Assembly: GCF_007655255.1 (NCBI RefSeq)
Contig: NZ_VMYE01000006.1
Span: 1-64,000 of the forward strand
DNA: 64,000 nt
Direction of reading: 5' to 3'
From: Extensimonas perlucida
Lineage (GTDB): Bacteria > Pseudomonadota > Gammaproteobacteria > Burkholderiales > Burkholderiaceae_C
Numbering within the stretch: position 1 is the first letter of the stretch; each line of letters begins with the position of its first letter. Positions 26,218-36,200 of this stretch are shown here, piece after piece. A program made the translations under genes and the position numbers. The notes under the pieces were generated by a model. The model was given only the letters and a program-made list of their open reading frames with translations. It searched no databases and was not told the origin of the DNA.

Positions 26218-26559
26218 ATGCTCTACAAATTCAAGTCGCGCGCCACTGCCGACCTCATCATGCTCGAGCCGCAAGGGCGGCGCATACTGCAGATCATCGG
26301 CAAGGAGCCGGGCGTACCCGGTATCCTGAGCGCGGAACAAATTCCCGCTGCAATCGCCGCCCTCGAAGCCGCCGTGGCCGCCGAAGAAGCCCTGATCGCG
26401 GCGCGCAGGCAAGCGGCGCAAGAGCAGCAAGGCGAAACCTCGAAGGAGCAAGTCGAACCTGCAGAAGAGCCCATACGCCTGCGCCAGCGCGTCGCGCCGC
26501 TGATCGACATGCTGCGACGCAGCGCCGCCGAGGGGCGCGAAGTGACCTGGAGCAGCTAA
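26218..26559 (+). CDS. DUF1840 family protein
   Basis: 113-residue soluble protein starting MLYKFKSRATADLIMLEPQG. An alanine/glutamate-rich helix (about residues 40-75) is followed by RLRQRVAPLIDMLRRSAAEG. The start and end blocks match DUF1840, a small betaproteobacterial family of unknown function. It starts 4 bp after the altered cfa stop, so element insertion shifted the upstream stop codon almost onto its start. Confidence 0.85.
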   Translation: MLYKFKSRATADLIMLEPQGRRILQIIGKEPGVPGILSAEQIPAAIAALEAAVAAEEALIAARRQAAQEQQGETSKEQVEPAEEPIRLRQRVAPLIDMLRRSAAEGREVTWSS

Positions 26560-26626
26560 CCGGGATGGCGAGCGGCTTCGGGCTCATGCCTGAGTTGGAA
26601 AAGACTGGGTGGGAAAAGCGCGCTCG

Positions 26627-27727
26627 TTACCGTGCATCGCGCCGCGACAGCCGCAGCAGCACGTACAGCAGCGTGGCGTAAGGCCAGAGCCAGCCCAGCC
26701 ATTGCCCCAGGCCGTAAAAGCGGATGAAGCGCCCTTGCTCCCACAGTTGCAGCGTGTGGCTGAAGTAGGCGCTCGTCGGTGCCTGGTTGAGCACCGACAA
26801 ATGCCAGGCCAGCGCGAGCAGCAGCAGCGCCAGGCACGCGCGCCGCCCTAGGGGCAGCAGCGCTGCGGCAGCCAGCAGCCCCAACACCAGCCCCGCGCGC
26901 ACCGGCAGGCTCAACCAGTCCCAGGCGTGCACCGGGCCCCAGCTCAGCGCCGCCGACAGCGCCGTGGCGGCAAGGCCCGCGAGCAGCGCCCCCGCGGCAA
27001 ACAGTGCGCGCCGCCCGGACGTGCGGATCACGCCGTAGCCGAGCAGGCACGGAAGCAAGAGCCCCAGCGCCACGCACAGCATTTCGCCGCCGGGCGAGAG
27101 CGGATCGAGCGACTCTTCCTCGAGCTGCGGCAGCCAGTGCAAAAACGGCGTTCCGTCCAACGCCGCCACGAGCGCGGCGTCCAGCCGCTCGAGCACCTGT
27201 CCCAAGCCAAAGGGCACGGCCGCCGGGAACAGCAGCGCCGCAGGCCACAAGGCCAGCAGCACGAGCGCTCCGCGCGCGTCGGGCACGAACCAGCGCGCGC
27301 GCACGTCGCTCCAGCGCGCGAGCGCGCCCCAGCGCTCGAGCAGCACGGCCGCGAGCGCGCCCGCGAGCGCGCCCAGCGTATTGAGCAGCAAGTCGAGGTT
27401 GGAGGGCACGCGCTGCGGCAGGTAAATCTGCAAAAACTCCATGCCAAGCGACAGCAGCGCCCCCGCGAGCGTGGCGAGCAAAAACGCCCAGCGCGCGCGC
27501 GCGCCCGTGCGCAGCAGTGCGAGTGCGAGCAAAAAACCCAGCGGGGCATAGCCGAGCATGTTGGTGAAGAAGTCAAACCGCGTCCAGTACGGTGGCGGCA
27601 GCGGCGCCAGCAGGAAAACCCAGGGCGCGACCCCCTGTGCGCGCCAGCCGCTGAAGGGAAACAGGCTCGCAAAAACGATCAGCGCGATGTAGAGCAGCGC
27701 CAGAGGCCAGGCGGAGGTCTTGTGCAT
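26627..27727 (-). CDS. VanZ-family integral membrane protein
   Basis: 366-residue inner-membrane protein with about nine or ten hydrophobic segments. The N-terminal VanZ domain shows ALLYIALIVFASLFPFSGW, FFTNMLGYAPLGFLLALALL and LSLGMEFLQIYLPQRVPSNLDLLLN, the VanZ EXXQxxxxxRxxxxxDxxxN-type motif. The C-terminal half is additional membrane sequence. VanZ was named for teicoplanin resistance; its general role is unknown. ATG 27727 is preferred over GTG 27733. Confidence 0.85.
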   Translation of the reverse strand: MHKTSAWPLALLYIALIVFASLFPFSGWRAQGVAPWVFLLAPLPPPYWTRFDFFTNMLGYAPLGFLLALALLRTGARARWAFLLATLAGALLSLGMEFLQIYLPQRVPSNLDLLLNTLGALAGALAAVLLERWGALARWSDVRARWFVPDARGALVLLALWPAALLFPAAVPFGLGQVLERLDAALVAALDGTPFLHWLPQLEEESLDPLSPGGEMLCVALGLLLPCLLGYGVIRTSGRRALFAAGALLAGLAATALSAALSWGPVHAWDWLSLPVRAGLVLGLLAAAALLPLGRRACLALLLLALAWHLSVLNQAPTSAYFSHTLQLWEQGRFIRFYGLGQWLGWLWPYATLLYVLLRLSRRDAR

Positions 27728-27766
27728 GGGCACTGAGAACCTAACCTGTTCCGAGCCCCCGGCTAC

Positions 27767-28195
27767 TCAAAAGGGCTTGACCACCACCAGCACCACCGCC
27801 ACGAGCAGCAGCAGCACAGGCACCTCGTTGAACCAGCGAAACCACTTGTGGCTGCGCCGGTTGGCGTCCGCCTCGAACTTGCGCAGCAGCACGGCGCAGG
27901 CATGGTGGTAGCCAATCACCAGCAGCACGACGGCCAGCTTGGCGTGCAGCCAGCCGTTGCCCGGCCCGCGCCCTATGCCGTAGCCCAGCCACAGCCACAG
28001 GCCCAGCGCCACGGCCGGCACGGCCAGCAGCGTGCTAAAGCGCAGCAGCTTGCGCGCCATGAGCAGCAGGCGCTCGCGCTCGGCCACCGAGCCCGGCGCC
28101 ACCATGGCGAGGTTGACGAAAATGCGTGGCAGATAGAACAAGCCGGCGAACCAGCTGGCCACGAACACGATATGGAAGGACTTGACCCAAAGCAT
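27767..28195 (-). CDS. hemJ: HemJ-like protoporphyrinogen oxidase (UPF0093/CopD-like)
   Basis: 142-residue membrane protein with four TM segments. The N-terminal MLWVKSFHIVFVASWFAGLFYLPRIFV holds the conserved His, and GWLHAKLAVVLLVIGYHHAC and FRWFNEVPVLLLL follow. Family members oxidise protoporphyrinogen IX to protoporphyrin IX in bacteria that lack HemG/HemY. Divergent adjacency to hemB supports a role in haem synthesis over copper resistance. The ATG at 28195 matches family length; the open frame upstream is not used. Confidence 0.85.
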   Translation of the reverse strand: MLWVKSFHIVFVASWFAGLFYLPRIFVNLAMVAPGSVAERERLLLMARKLLRFSTLLAVPAVALGLWLWLGYGIGRGPGNGWLHAKLAVVLLVIGYHHACAVLLRKFEADANRRSHKWFRWFNEVPVLLLLVAVVLVVVKPF

Positions 28196-28262
28196 GGCAG
28201 CAGTGTAGGGCTTGCATGGGTGGAGCACAGTAATACCCCTTGAACCCAGATTGTCCGGATAA

Positions 28263-29330
<1,068 letters not shown>

Positions 29331-29422
29331 ATAAATTTGTGCGCAAGGCGCGCAAAGCCTCGTTGCTTTTGCACACCAAAATCTGCGCAGCAGCCATTTC
29401 TTTGCGCAGACAAATGCCATTT

Positions 29423-29452
29423 CGACAATAATTGCGCGCTCATTTATTGTCG
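29423..29452. promoter_or_regulatory. inverted repeat upstream of marR, candidate MarR operator
   Basis: CGACAATAA-N12-TTATTGTCG is a perfect 9-bp inverted repeat ending 5 bp before the marR start codon. Outer bases extend the symmetry slightly. Position and shape fit autorepression by the MarR regulator of the efflux operon. Confidence 0.65.
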
Positions 29453-29457
29453 TTAAC

Positions 29458-29982
29458 ATGTCCTCCCCAGTCCTTCCTGCTGGCGCCACACCCGCCGCGG
29501 CATCGTTCGACCTCGAAAAACAGGTCGGCTACCAGCTACGGCGCATCGTCGCATTGCTGGGCGCCGAGATCACGCGCCGCGTCGAGCCGCTGGACCTGAC
29601 GGACGCGCAGTGGAAGCCCTTGCTGCGCCTGCTGTTGGGCCAGGAAGGCACCGTGGCGGCGCTCGCGCGCAGCTGCCACATGGACGCGGGCGGCATGACG
29701 CGGCTGCTGGACCGGCTCGAAGCCAAAGGGCTTTGCACGCGCGTGCGCTCGGCGCAAGACCGGCGTGTCGTGCACACCGAGCTGACCGACGCCGGCCGCA
29801 CCGTGGCCGCGCAGCTGCCCGCGATCTTCGAAGCGCTGCAGGCACAGGCTTTGCAGGGCTTCAGCGCGGCCGAAGTGGCGCAGCTGCTCGCCTTCGTCCA
29901 GCGCATCCGCGAAAACCTGCAAGCGCTTGCCCCGGCCCCCGACGCAGCAAGCGTCTCTTTCCACGAACATCCCGCACCATGA
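29458..29982 (+). CDS. MarR-family transcriptional regulator of efflux operon
   Basis: 174-residue winged-helix regulator. The core reads YQLRRIVALLGAEITRRVEPLDLTDAQW, the recognition region VAALARSCHMDAGGMTRLLDRLEAKGL, and the wing RSAQDRRVVHTELTDAG, with the conserved DxR of MarR proteins. The native stop overlaps the next ATG in ATGA, coupling it to the efflux genes. Predicted to bind the inverted repeat just upstream and release it on binding a toxic small molecule, as in EmrR systems (inference). Confidence 0.9.
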   Translation: MSSPVLPAGATPAAASFDLEKQVGYQLRRIVALLGAEITRRVEPLDLTDAQWKPLLRLLLGQEGTVAALARSCHMDAGGMTRLLDRLEAKGLCTRVRSAQDRRVVHTELTDAGRTVAAQLPAIFEALQAQALQGFSAAEVAQLLAFVQRIRENLQALAPAPDAASVSFHEHPAP

Positions 29983-31514
29983 CACCTACGTTCATTGCCG
30001 CCGCGCCCAGGGCGCGGGCAGGTTTCGCCGCGCCCCTGCGCCAGCGCTCCTGCACTGCGGGCGCGCTGACCCTGGCCATCGCGGGTCTGATGGGCCTCGC
30101 GGGCTGCGCCGACCACGCCGGCATTGCGGCGCAGCTGCAGATGCGCGACGCCGCCAGCCTGGGGCTCGCGCCCGCCTCTGCGGCGGATGCTGCTGCCGGC
30201 AACGCCCACGCGCCCAGCGCAGCGCTGCAAGCCGACTGGTGGCGCATGTGGGGCGACGCACAGCTCGACGCGCTCGTCGCGCAGGCGCTGGCCGGCAACC
30301 CCTCGCTGCAGCAGGCGCAGGCGCGCCTCGCGAGCGCCTGGGCGTTCAGCGAGGCCGTGCGCGCCAGCGACGGCCCGCGCCTGGACGGCAACCTGAACCT
30401 GAACCGCCAGCTCTACAGCGCCAAGGGCATGTACCCGCCACCCGTGGGCGGCAGCGTGCTCAATAGCGGGCTCGGGCGTCTCACGGGCAGCTGGGAACTC
30501 GACTTTTTCGGCAAGAACGAGGCCGCGCTCGCGGCGGCCATAGGCGCGGCGCGCGCCGCCGAGGCCGACGCGCAGGCCGCGCGCCTGCTGCTCGCGAGCA
30601 ACGTGGTGCGCAGCTACTTTCAGCTCGCGCGGCTGCAGGCGCAGCTCGCCGTGGCCGAACGCACCCTGGCGCAGCGCGAGGAGACGCTGCAACTGGTGCG
30701 CGAGCGCTTTGCCGCGGGCCTGGACACGCGCGTGGAGCTGCGCCAGAGCGAGGGCAGCGTGCCCGACGCGCGCCAGCAGGTCGAGGCGCTGCACGAGCAG
30801 ATCGCCCTCACGCGCAACGCGATCGGCGCCCTCGTTTCCGAGCCAAAATCGGCTCTAGCGCTTGATACACCTGCACTAGCAGCTATCAAAGCAGTAGAAA
30901 TCCCGGCGCAATTGCCGGCCGAACTGCTCGGCCACCGGCCCGACATCGCGGCCGCGCGCTGGCGCGTGGAAGCGGCCACGCGCAGCGTCGATCAGGCGCG
31001 CAGTCTGTTCTACCCCAACGTCAACCTCGCCGCCTTCGTGGGCCTCTCCAGCATAGGGCTGGACAACTTCGCCCGTGCGGACAGCAAGGAATGGGGCTTA
31101 GGTCCGGCCATCAGCCTGCCGATCTTCGACTCGGGGCGTCTGCGCGCCAACCTGCGCGGCAAGTCGTCCGACCTGGACGCCGCGGTGGCCAGCTACAACG
31201 CGAGCCTGCTCGACGCCGTGCGCGACGTGGCCGACCAGCTCGACTCGGCGCGCTCGATCGTGCGCCAGCAGGCCGAGCAGCGCCAGGCGCAGGCTGCCGC
31301 CGAAGCTGCCTATGCGCTTGCGCTCGAACGCTACCGCGCGGGGCTGACCAACTACCTCACGGTGCTCGTAGCCGAAACCAGCGTGCTCGCGCAGCGGCGC
31401 CTGGGCGTCGATCTGGCCGCGCGTCGTCTGGACACGCAGGTCAACCTGATCCGCGCGCTGGGCGGCGGCTACCAGGCCACGCTGCCCGAGACAGTGGCGC
31501 GCGCCACGCGCTGA
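29979..31514 (+). CDS. NodT-family outer-membrane efflux channel lipoprotein
   Basis: Outer-membrane factor of a tripartite pump, 511 residues. The N-terminal signal ends with a lipobox-like LMGLAGCADH. Two OEP repeats follow (ADWWRMWGDAQLDALVAQAL...; LGHRPDIAAARWRVEAATRSVDQARSLFYPNVNL). The ATG at 29979 overlaps the marR stop. Around residues 288-307 the sequence ALALDTPALAAIKAVE is encoded by an R2 repeat and lies in the loop between the two repeats, where a short insertion is likely tolerated. Confidence 0.92.
   Translation: MTPTFIAAAPRARAGFAAPLRQRSCTAGALTLAIAGLMGLAGCADHAGIAAQLQMRDAASLGLAPASAADAAAGNAHAPSAALQADWWRMWGDAQLDALVAQALAGNPSLQQAQARLASAWAFSEAVRASDGPRLDGNLNLNRQLYSAKGMYPPPVGGSVLNSGLGRLTGSWELDFFGKNEAALAAAIGAARAAEADAQAARLLLASNVVRSYFQLARLQAQLAVAERTLAQREETLQLVRERFAAGLDTRVELRQSEGSVPDARQQVEALHEQIALTRNAIGALVSEPKSALALDTPALAAIKAVEIPAQLPAELLGHRPDIAAARWRVEAATRSVDQARSLFYPNVNLAAFVGLSSIGLDNFARADSKEWGLGPAISLPIFDSGRLRANLRGKSSDLDAAVASYNASLLDAVRDVADQLDSARSIVRQQAEQRQAQAAAEAAYALALERYRAGLTNYLTVLVAETSVLAQRRLGVDLAARRLDTQVNLIRALGGGYQATLPETVARATR
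30838..30898. repeat. R2 dispersed repeat inside efflux channel gene
   Basis: GAGCCAAAATCGGCTCTAGC, GCTTGATACACCTGCACTAG and CAGCTATCAAAGCAGTAG form one of the best R2 copies. It is read in frame as EPKSALALDTPALAAIKAVE. Its base composition is visibly less GC-rich than the surrounding gene. Confidence 0.85.
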
Positions 31515-31600
31515 GCACGCGCCCCGCATCCGCGTCATCCGAGCCGGCCCAAGCCTCCACCCACCCCTCCTTTTGCCGCTTCGACTTTTTTGGACAAGCC

Positions 31601-32881
31601 ATGACCGAACCGCAACCCACGTACGCCGCGCGCGCCGCCAACCCCACCCGCCGCAAGGCCCTGCTCGCACTTGCCGTCGTGGTGCTCGTCGCGGGCGCCG
31701 CCTGGGGCGCCTACGAGTGGCTCATTGCCAGCCATAACGAGAACACCGACAACGCCTACGTACAAGGCAACGTGATCCAGATCACGCCGCAAACCGGCGG
31801 CACCGTGACGGCCATCCTTGCCGACGACACCGACTATGTGCAGGCCGGCGCGCCGCTCGTGCGGCTGGACCCGGCCGATGCGCGCGTGGCGCTCGCGCAC
31901 GCCGAGGCGGCGCTCGCGCAGACCGTGCGCCAGGTGCGCACCCTCTACGTCAACGACGCCGCGCTGCAAGAGCAGGTGCGCCTGCGCGAAGCCGACGCCA
32001 CGCGCGCGCGCACCGACGTCACGCGCACGAGCGACATCCTGCAGCGGCGCCAGAAGCTCGCAGGCAATGGCGCCGTCTCGCAGGAAGAGCTGCATCAGGC
32101 GCAGGCCCAGCACGACGCCGCGCGCGCCGCACTTGCCGCAGCCGAAGCCGCCATCGCCGCGGCGCGCGAACAGCTCGCGAGCAACCAGGCGCTGACGCAG
32201 GGCGTGCCGCTCGAGCGCCACCCCAACGTGCTCGCCGCTGCCGCCAAGCTGCGCGAGGCCTACCTCGCCGAGCGCCGTACCGTGCTGCCGGCGCCCGTGG
32301 CCGGCTACGTGGCGCGGCGCAGCGTGCAGCTGGGCCAGCGCGTGGCTGCGGGTACGCCGCTCATGAGCGTGGTGCCCGCCGAGCAGATGTGGGTCGATGC
32401 CAACTTCAAGGAGAACCAGCTGCGCAACCTGCGCCTGGGCCAGCCGGCCACGCTCACAGCCGACCTCTACGGCGGCAAGGTCGAATACCACGGCCGCGTC
32501 GCCGGTCTGGGCATGGGCACGGGCTCGGCGTTTGCGCTGCTGCCCGCGCAAAACGCCACGGGCAACTGGATCAAGGTGGTGCAGCGCGTGCCGGTGCGCA
32601 TCGCGCTCGACCCCAAAGAGCTGCGTGCGCACCCGCTGCGCGTGGGGCTGTCCATGCTGGTCGATGTCGATACCTCGGACCGCGGCGGCCCCATGCTGGC
32701 CGAGCAGCCGCGCACCGAACCCGTGGCGCAGACGGGCGTTTATGCTGACCTGGACCGCGGCGCCGAGGCCGAGGTGGCGCGCATCATCGCGGCCAACGCC
32801 GGGTCCGGCGCCAAGGGCGCGCCCAGGAACGGCAAGCCCGCGGCCAGCGCATCGCCGAGCGCCGGCGCGCACCAAGGCTGA
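31601..32881 (+). CDS. emrA: HlyD/EmrA-family membrane fusion protein
   Basis: Periplasmic adaptor, 426 residues. One N-terminal TM (LLALAVVVLVAGAAWGAYEWL) is followed by the EmrA-type ENTDNAYVQGNVIQITPQTGGTV. A long alpha-hairpin (about residues 100-210) is followed by lipoyl/beta-barrel parts (VLPAPVAGYVARRSVQLGQRV, MWVDANFKENQLRNLRLGQ). It links the inner-membrane EmrB transporter to the outer-membrane channel. Start ATG 31601 gives the usual short cytoplasmic tail. An Ala/Ser-rich C-terminal tail is extra. Confidence 0.93.
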   Translation: MTEPQPTYAARAANPTRRKALLALAVVVLVAGAAWGAYEWLIASHNENTDNAYVQGNVIQITPQTGGTVTAILADDTDYVQAGAPLVRLDPADARVALAHAEAALAQTVRQVRTLYVNDAALQEQVRLREADATRARTDVTRTSDILQRRQKLAGNGAVSQEELHQAQAQHDAARAALAAAEAAIAAAREQLASNQALTQGVPLERHPNVLAAAAKLREAYLAERRTVLPAPVAGYVARRSVQLGQRVAAGTPLMSVVPAEQMWVDANFKENQLRNLRLGQPATLTADLYGGKVEYHGRVAGLGMGTGSAFALLPAQNATGNWIKVVQRVPVRIALDPKELRAHPLRVGLSMLVDVDTSDRGGPMLAEQPRTEPVAQTGVYADLDRGAEAEVARIIAANAGSGAKGAPRNGKPAASASPSAGAHQG

Positions 32882-32901
32882 CCGCCCCCGAAAGCCCGCA
32901 C

Positions 32902-34521
32902 ATGAACGCAGCTTCCGCCAGCGCGCCCTCGGGCACGTCGCCACCGCCCCCTCCCGCCACACAAGCCCCCGCGCCTGCCGCGCCGCTGCCGCCGCTGTCC
33001 GGCAGCGCACGCCTGTGGGGCACGCTCGCGCTCTCGGCGGCCACGTTCATGAACGTGCTCGACACCTCGATTGCGAACGTGTCGCTGCCCGCGATCGCGG
33101 GCGACCTGGGCGTGAGCCCCACGCAGGGCACCTGGGTTATCACGAGCTTTGCCGTGGCCAACGCGATTTCGGTGCCGCTCACGGGCTGGCTGTCGCAGCG
33201 CTTTGGGCAGGTGCGCCTGTTCGTGCTCAGCGTGGTGCTGTTCGTACTCGCCTCGGTGCTGTGCGGCCTCGCCCCGACCATGCCGCTTTTGATCGCCTTC
33301 CGCGCGCTGCAGGGTTTTGTCGCCGGGCCCATGATCCCGCTGTCGCAGGCGTTGCTGCTGTCGAGCTACCCGCGCGCGCTCGCGGGCGTGGCCATGGCCG
33401 CCTGGTCCATGACCACGCTGGTTGCGCCGGTGACGGGCCCGCTGCTGGGCGGCTGGATCACCGACAACATGACCTGGCCGTGGATTTTCTACATCAACGC
33501 GCCCGTGGGCATTCTCTCCGCGCTCGTGACCTGGGGCATCTTCCGCCACCGTGAGACGCCGCGCCATGCCCTGCCCATCGATTCGATCGGCCTGGGCCTG
33601 CTCGTGGTCTGGGTGGCGAGCATGCAAATCATGCTCGACATCGGCAAGGAGCACGACTGGTTCGAGTCGCCGCTGGTCATGGGCTGCGCCGTCGTCGCGG
33701 CCATCGGTTTTGCCGCGTTCATGATCTGGGAGCTGGGCGACAAACACCCGGTGGTGGATCTGACGCTGTTCAAGGTGCGCAACTTCTGGGCCGGCTCCAT
33801 CGCCATTTCGCTGGGGTATGGCGTGTTTTTCGGCAACGTGGTGCTGCTGCCGCTATGGCTGCAGCAGTTCATGGGCTACACCGCCACGCAGGCCGGCGAA
33901 GTGCTGGCGCCCGTGGGGCTGATGGCACTGGTGCTGGCGCCCATCGTCGGGCGCACCATCTCCAAGGCCGATCCGCGCAAGTACGCCACCGTCGCCTTCC
34001 TGGTGTTTGCGCTGGTGCTGTGGATGCGCTCGCGCTTTACCACTCAGGCCGACGTGCTCACCATCCTCATCCCGACCATCATCCAGGGGATCGCGATGGC
34101 GTTTTTCTTCATTCCGCTCGTGACGATCACGCTCTCCGAAGTGCACGGCCCGCGCATTCCTGCGGCCTCGGGGCTGTCGAACTTCATGCGCATCACCGCG
34201 GGGGCCATAGGCACCTCGGTGTCGACCACGCTGTGGGAGCGCCGTGCCACCATGCACCACGTGCACCTGGTCGAAACCCTGCAGCAGGGCAACGGCACGC
34301 TCGCACAAACCCTGCAAGGTCTGCAGGCGGCCGGCCTGAGCCAGCAGCAGGCGCTGGGCCAGGTGGAGCGCCTGCTCAACCAGCAAGCCTTCATGCTCGC
34401 GGCTAACGACATTTTTTACGCTTCGGCGCTGATTTTCCTGTTGCTGATTCCGCTGATCTGGCTCGCGCACCGCCCGCACGCCGGCGAAGGCAGCGCCGAC
34501 GCGGCCGCGGGCGCGCATTGA
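32902..34521 (+). CDS. emrB: DHA2-family MFS multidrug transporter (EmrB/QacA)
   Basis: Proton-driven drug exporter of 539 residues with 14 predicted TM helices. Motif C-like VAPVTGPLLGGWITDNMTWPWIFYIN and the N-terminal SAATFMNVLDTSIANVSLPAIAGDLGVSPTQGTWVIT are diagnostic of EmrB. A proline-rich cytoplasmic tail of about 35 residues precedes TM1. It is the last gene of the marR-channel-emrA-emrB operon, 20 bp after emrA. Confidence 0.95.
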   Translation: MNAASASAPSGTSPPPPPATQAPAPAAPLPPLSGSARLWGTLALSAATFMNVLDTSIANVSLPAIAGDLGVSPTQGTWVITSFAVANAISVPLTGWLSQRFGQVRLFVLSVVLFVLASVLCGLAPTMPLLIAFRALQGFVAGPMIPLSQALLLSSYPRALAGVAMAAWSMTTLVAPVTGPLLGGWITDNMTWPWIFYINAPVGILSALVTWGIFRHRETPRHALPIDSIGLGLLVVWVASMQIMLDIGKEHDWFESPLVMGCAVVAAIGFAAFMIWELGDKHPVVDLTLFKVRNFWAGSIAISLGYGVFFGNVVLLPLWLQQFMGYTATQAGEVLAPVGLMALVLAPIVGRTISKADPRKYATVAFLVFALVLWMRSRFTTQADVLTILIPTIIQGIAMAFFFIPLVTITLSEVHGPRIPAASGLSNFMRITAGAIGTSVSTTLWERRATMHHVHLVETLQQGNGTLAQTLQGLQAAGLSQQQALGQVERLLNQQAFMLAANDIFYASALIFLLLIPLIWLAHRPHAGEGSADAAAGAH

Positions 34522-34523
34522 TA

Positions 34524-34537
34524 TTGACATTAGTCAA
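34524..34537. promoter_or_regulatory. inverted repeat TTGAC-ATTA-GTCAA
   Basis: A perfect 5-bp inverted repeat with a 4-bp centre just after the emrB stop and about 85 bp before a chemoreceptor start. It contains a TTGACA sequence, but no good -10 box is found at 16-18 bp. It could be an operator or part of a promoter; support is weak. Confidence 0.3.
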
Positions 34538-34619
34538 ATCAGGGATTTACAGGGGTTGCAAGTGCCTACTTTTCGGTCAGACTCGCTGTTTCTGACCCAC
34601 ACCTTTGCCTTCCCTGCCC

Positions 34620-36188
34620 ATGGACTTTTCTTTTCTGCGCCGCGCCCTCAACGCCTTGACGATCGCCGCCAAGCTGCGGCTCATGACGGCACTGGCCTCG
34701 CTGATTCTGGTGGCTGTTTCGGGCTATTTTTTGTTCGAGCAATACCAGCTCAACCGCACCGGACGCGAAACCGCGGTGCGCCAGACGGTGGATGTGGCGC
34801 ATTCCATCCTCGGCTGGGCGCAGCAACTCGAAGCGCGAGGCACCTATACGCGCGCGCAAGCCCAGCAATTGGCCCTGCAGACCTTGCAGGCAGCGCGCTA
34901 CTCGGGCAACGAGTATTTCTGGGTACAAGACATGCAACCCCGCGTGCTGATGCACCCGTTCAAGCCCGAACTCAACGGGCGAAACGCTGCCGACATCAAA
35001 GACCCCGACGGCAAACCGATCTTCGTGCTCTTTGCGCAGCGCGCACAGCAAAGCGATGGCGGCGGTTTCGTCAGCTACCAGTGGCCCAAGCCGGGCGAGG
35101 ATCAGCCCGTGCCCAAGATTTCCTACGTCAAGGCTTTTGCGCCCTGGGGTTGGGTCGTGGGTTCGGGCGTCTATGCCGACGACTTGCGCAAGAACTTTCT
35201 CGCGAGCCTCTGGCGCACGCTGATCGTGGTCGCGCTGGCCGTGGCCGTCAACCTGCTGCTCGCGCGCAACGTGCAGCAATCGGTCGTGCGCGGCCTGGAC
35301 AAGGCTGTGCGCGTGGCCCGCGCGATCTCCCAGCGCGACCTCACGCTACAGGTCACCGTCAAGGGGCGCGACGAAATCAGCCATCTGCTCGCCGCGATGA
35401 AGGCCATGTCCGAGGATTTGACGCAAACCTTGCGCGGCGTGCGCCAGGCGGCAGAGCAACTCGCGCACACGAGTGCCGAAATCGCCAGCGGCAACCAGGA
35501 CTTGAGCGGGCGCACCGAGAGCACCGCGTCGAATCTGGAGCAGACGGCGGCAAGCATGGAAGAGCTCACCGGCTCGGTCACGCAAAACGCCGAGGCCGCG
35601 CGCCGTGCCGCACGCTGCGCGGAAACGGCCAACGAGGTCGCAACGCAAGGCGGTGAAGCCGTGGCGCAGGTGGTACGCCGCATGGAGGACATCCGCGGCT
35701 CGTCGCGCCAGATCGCCGACATCACCGGCGTGATCGACGGCATCGCCTTCCAAACCAACATCCTCGCACTCAACGCCGCCGTCGAAGCGGCGCGCGCAGG
35801 CGAGCAAGGACGCGGCTTTGCCGTGGTCGCGAGCGAGGTGCGCACGCTGGCACAGCGCTCGGCGCAGGCGGCGCGCGAGATCAAGGCCTTGATCGAAAGC
35901 TCGGTGCAACAGGTCGAGGCCGGCGGCGCGCAAGCCGCGCTGACCGGGCAGACCATGGAGCGCGTCGTCGCCTCCGTGCAGGAAGTGCATGCACTGATCC
36001 AAGAAATCACGACCGCTACGGGCGAGCAGAGCAACGGCATCGCGCAAGTCAACGTAGCTGTGTCCGAACTCGACCGCATGACGCAGCAAAACGCAGCGCT
36101 CGTCGAAGAGTCCGCCGCCGCCGCGCAAGCCCTGCGTGAGCAAGCCGTGCAGTTGCTCGAAAGCGTGCAGCGTTTCAAGCTCGCATAA
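34620..36188 (+). CDS. methyl-accepting chemotaxis protein with single Cache domain
   Basis: 522-residue chemoreceptor. TM1 (LRLMTALASLILVAVSGYFLF) is followed by a periplasmic sCache-type domain (about residues 45-190: RYSGNEYFWVQDMQPRVLMHP, FAPWGWVVGSGVYADDL), TM2, HAMP, and the signalling tip [21 protein letters not shown]. sCache domains often sense carboxylates. It lacks a C-terminal CheR-docking pentapeptide, ending QRFKLA, unlike the receptor at 8059. ATG 34620 is chosen; a TTG at 34605 is possible. Confidence 0.93.
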   Translation: MDFSFLRRALNALTIAAKLRLMTALASLILVAVSGYFLFEQYQLNRTGRETAVRQTVDVAHSILGWAQQLEARGTYTRAQAQQLALQTLQAARYSGNEYFWVQDMQPRVLMHPFKPELNGRNAADIKDPDGKPIFVLFAQRAQQSDGGGFVSYQWPKPGEDQPVPKISYVKAFAPWGWVVGSGVYADDLRKNFLASLWRTLIVVALAVAVNLLLARNVQQSVVRGLDKAVRVARAISQRDLTLQVTVKGRDEISHLLAAMKAMSEDLTQTLRGVRQAAEQLAHTSAEIASGNQDLSGRTESTASNLEQTAASMEELTGSVTQNAEAARRAARCAETANEVATQGGEAVAQVVRRMEDIRGSSRQIADITGVIDGIAFQTNILALNAAVEAARAGEQGRGFAVVASEVRTLAQRSAQAAREIKALIESSVQQVEAGGAQAALTGQTMERVVASVQEVHALIQEITTATGEQSNGIAQVNVAVSELDRMTQQNAALVEESAAAAQALREQAVQLLESVQRFKLA

Positions 36189-36200
36189 GATGGCCGGCAC

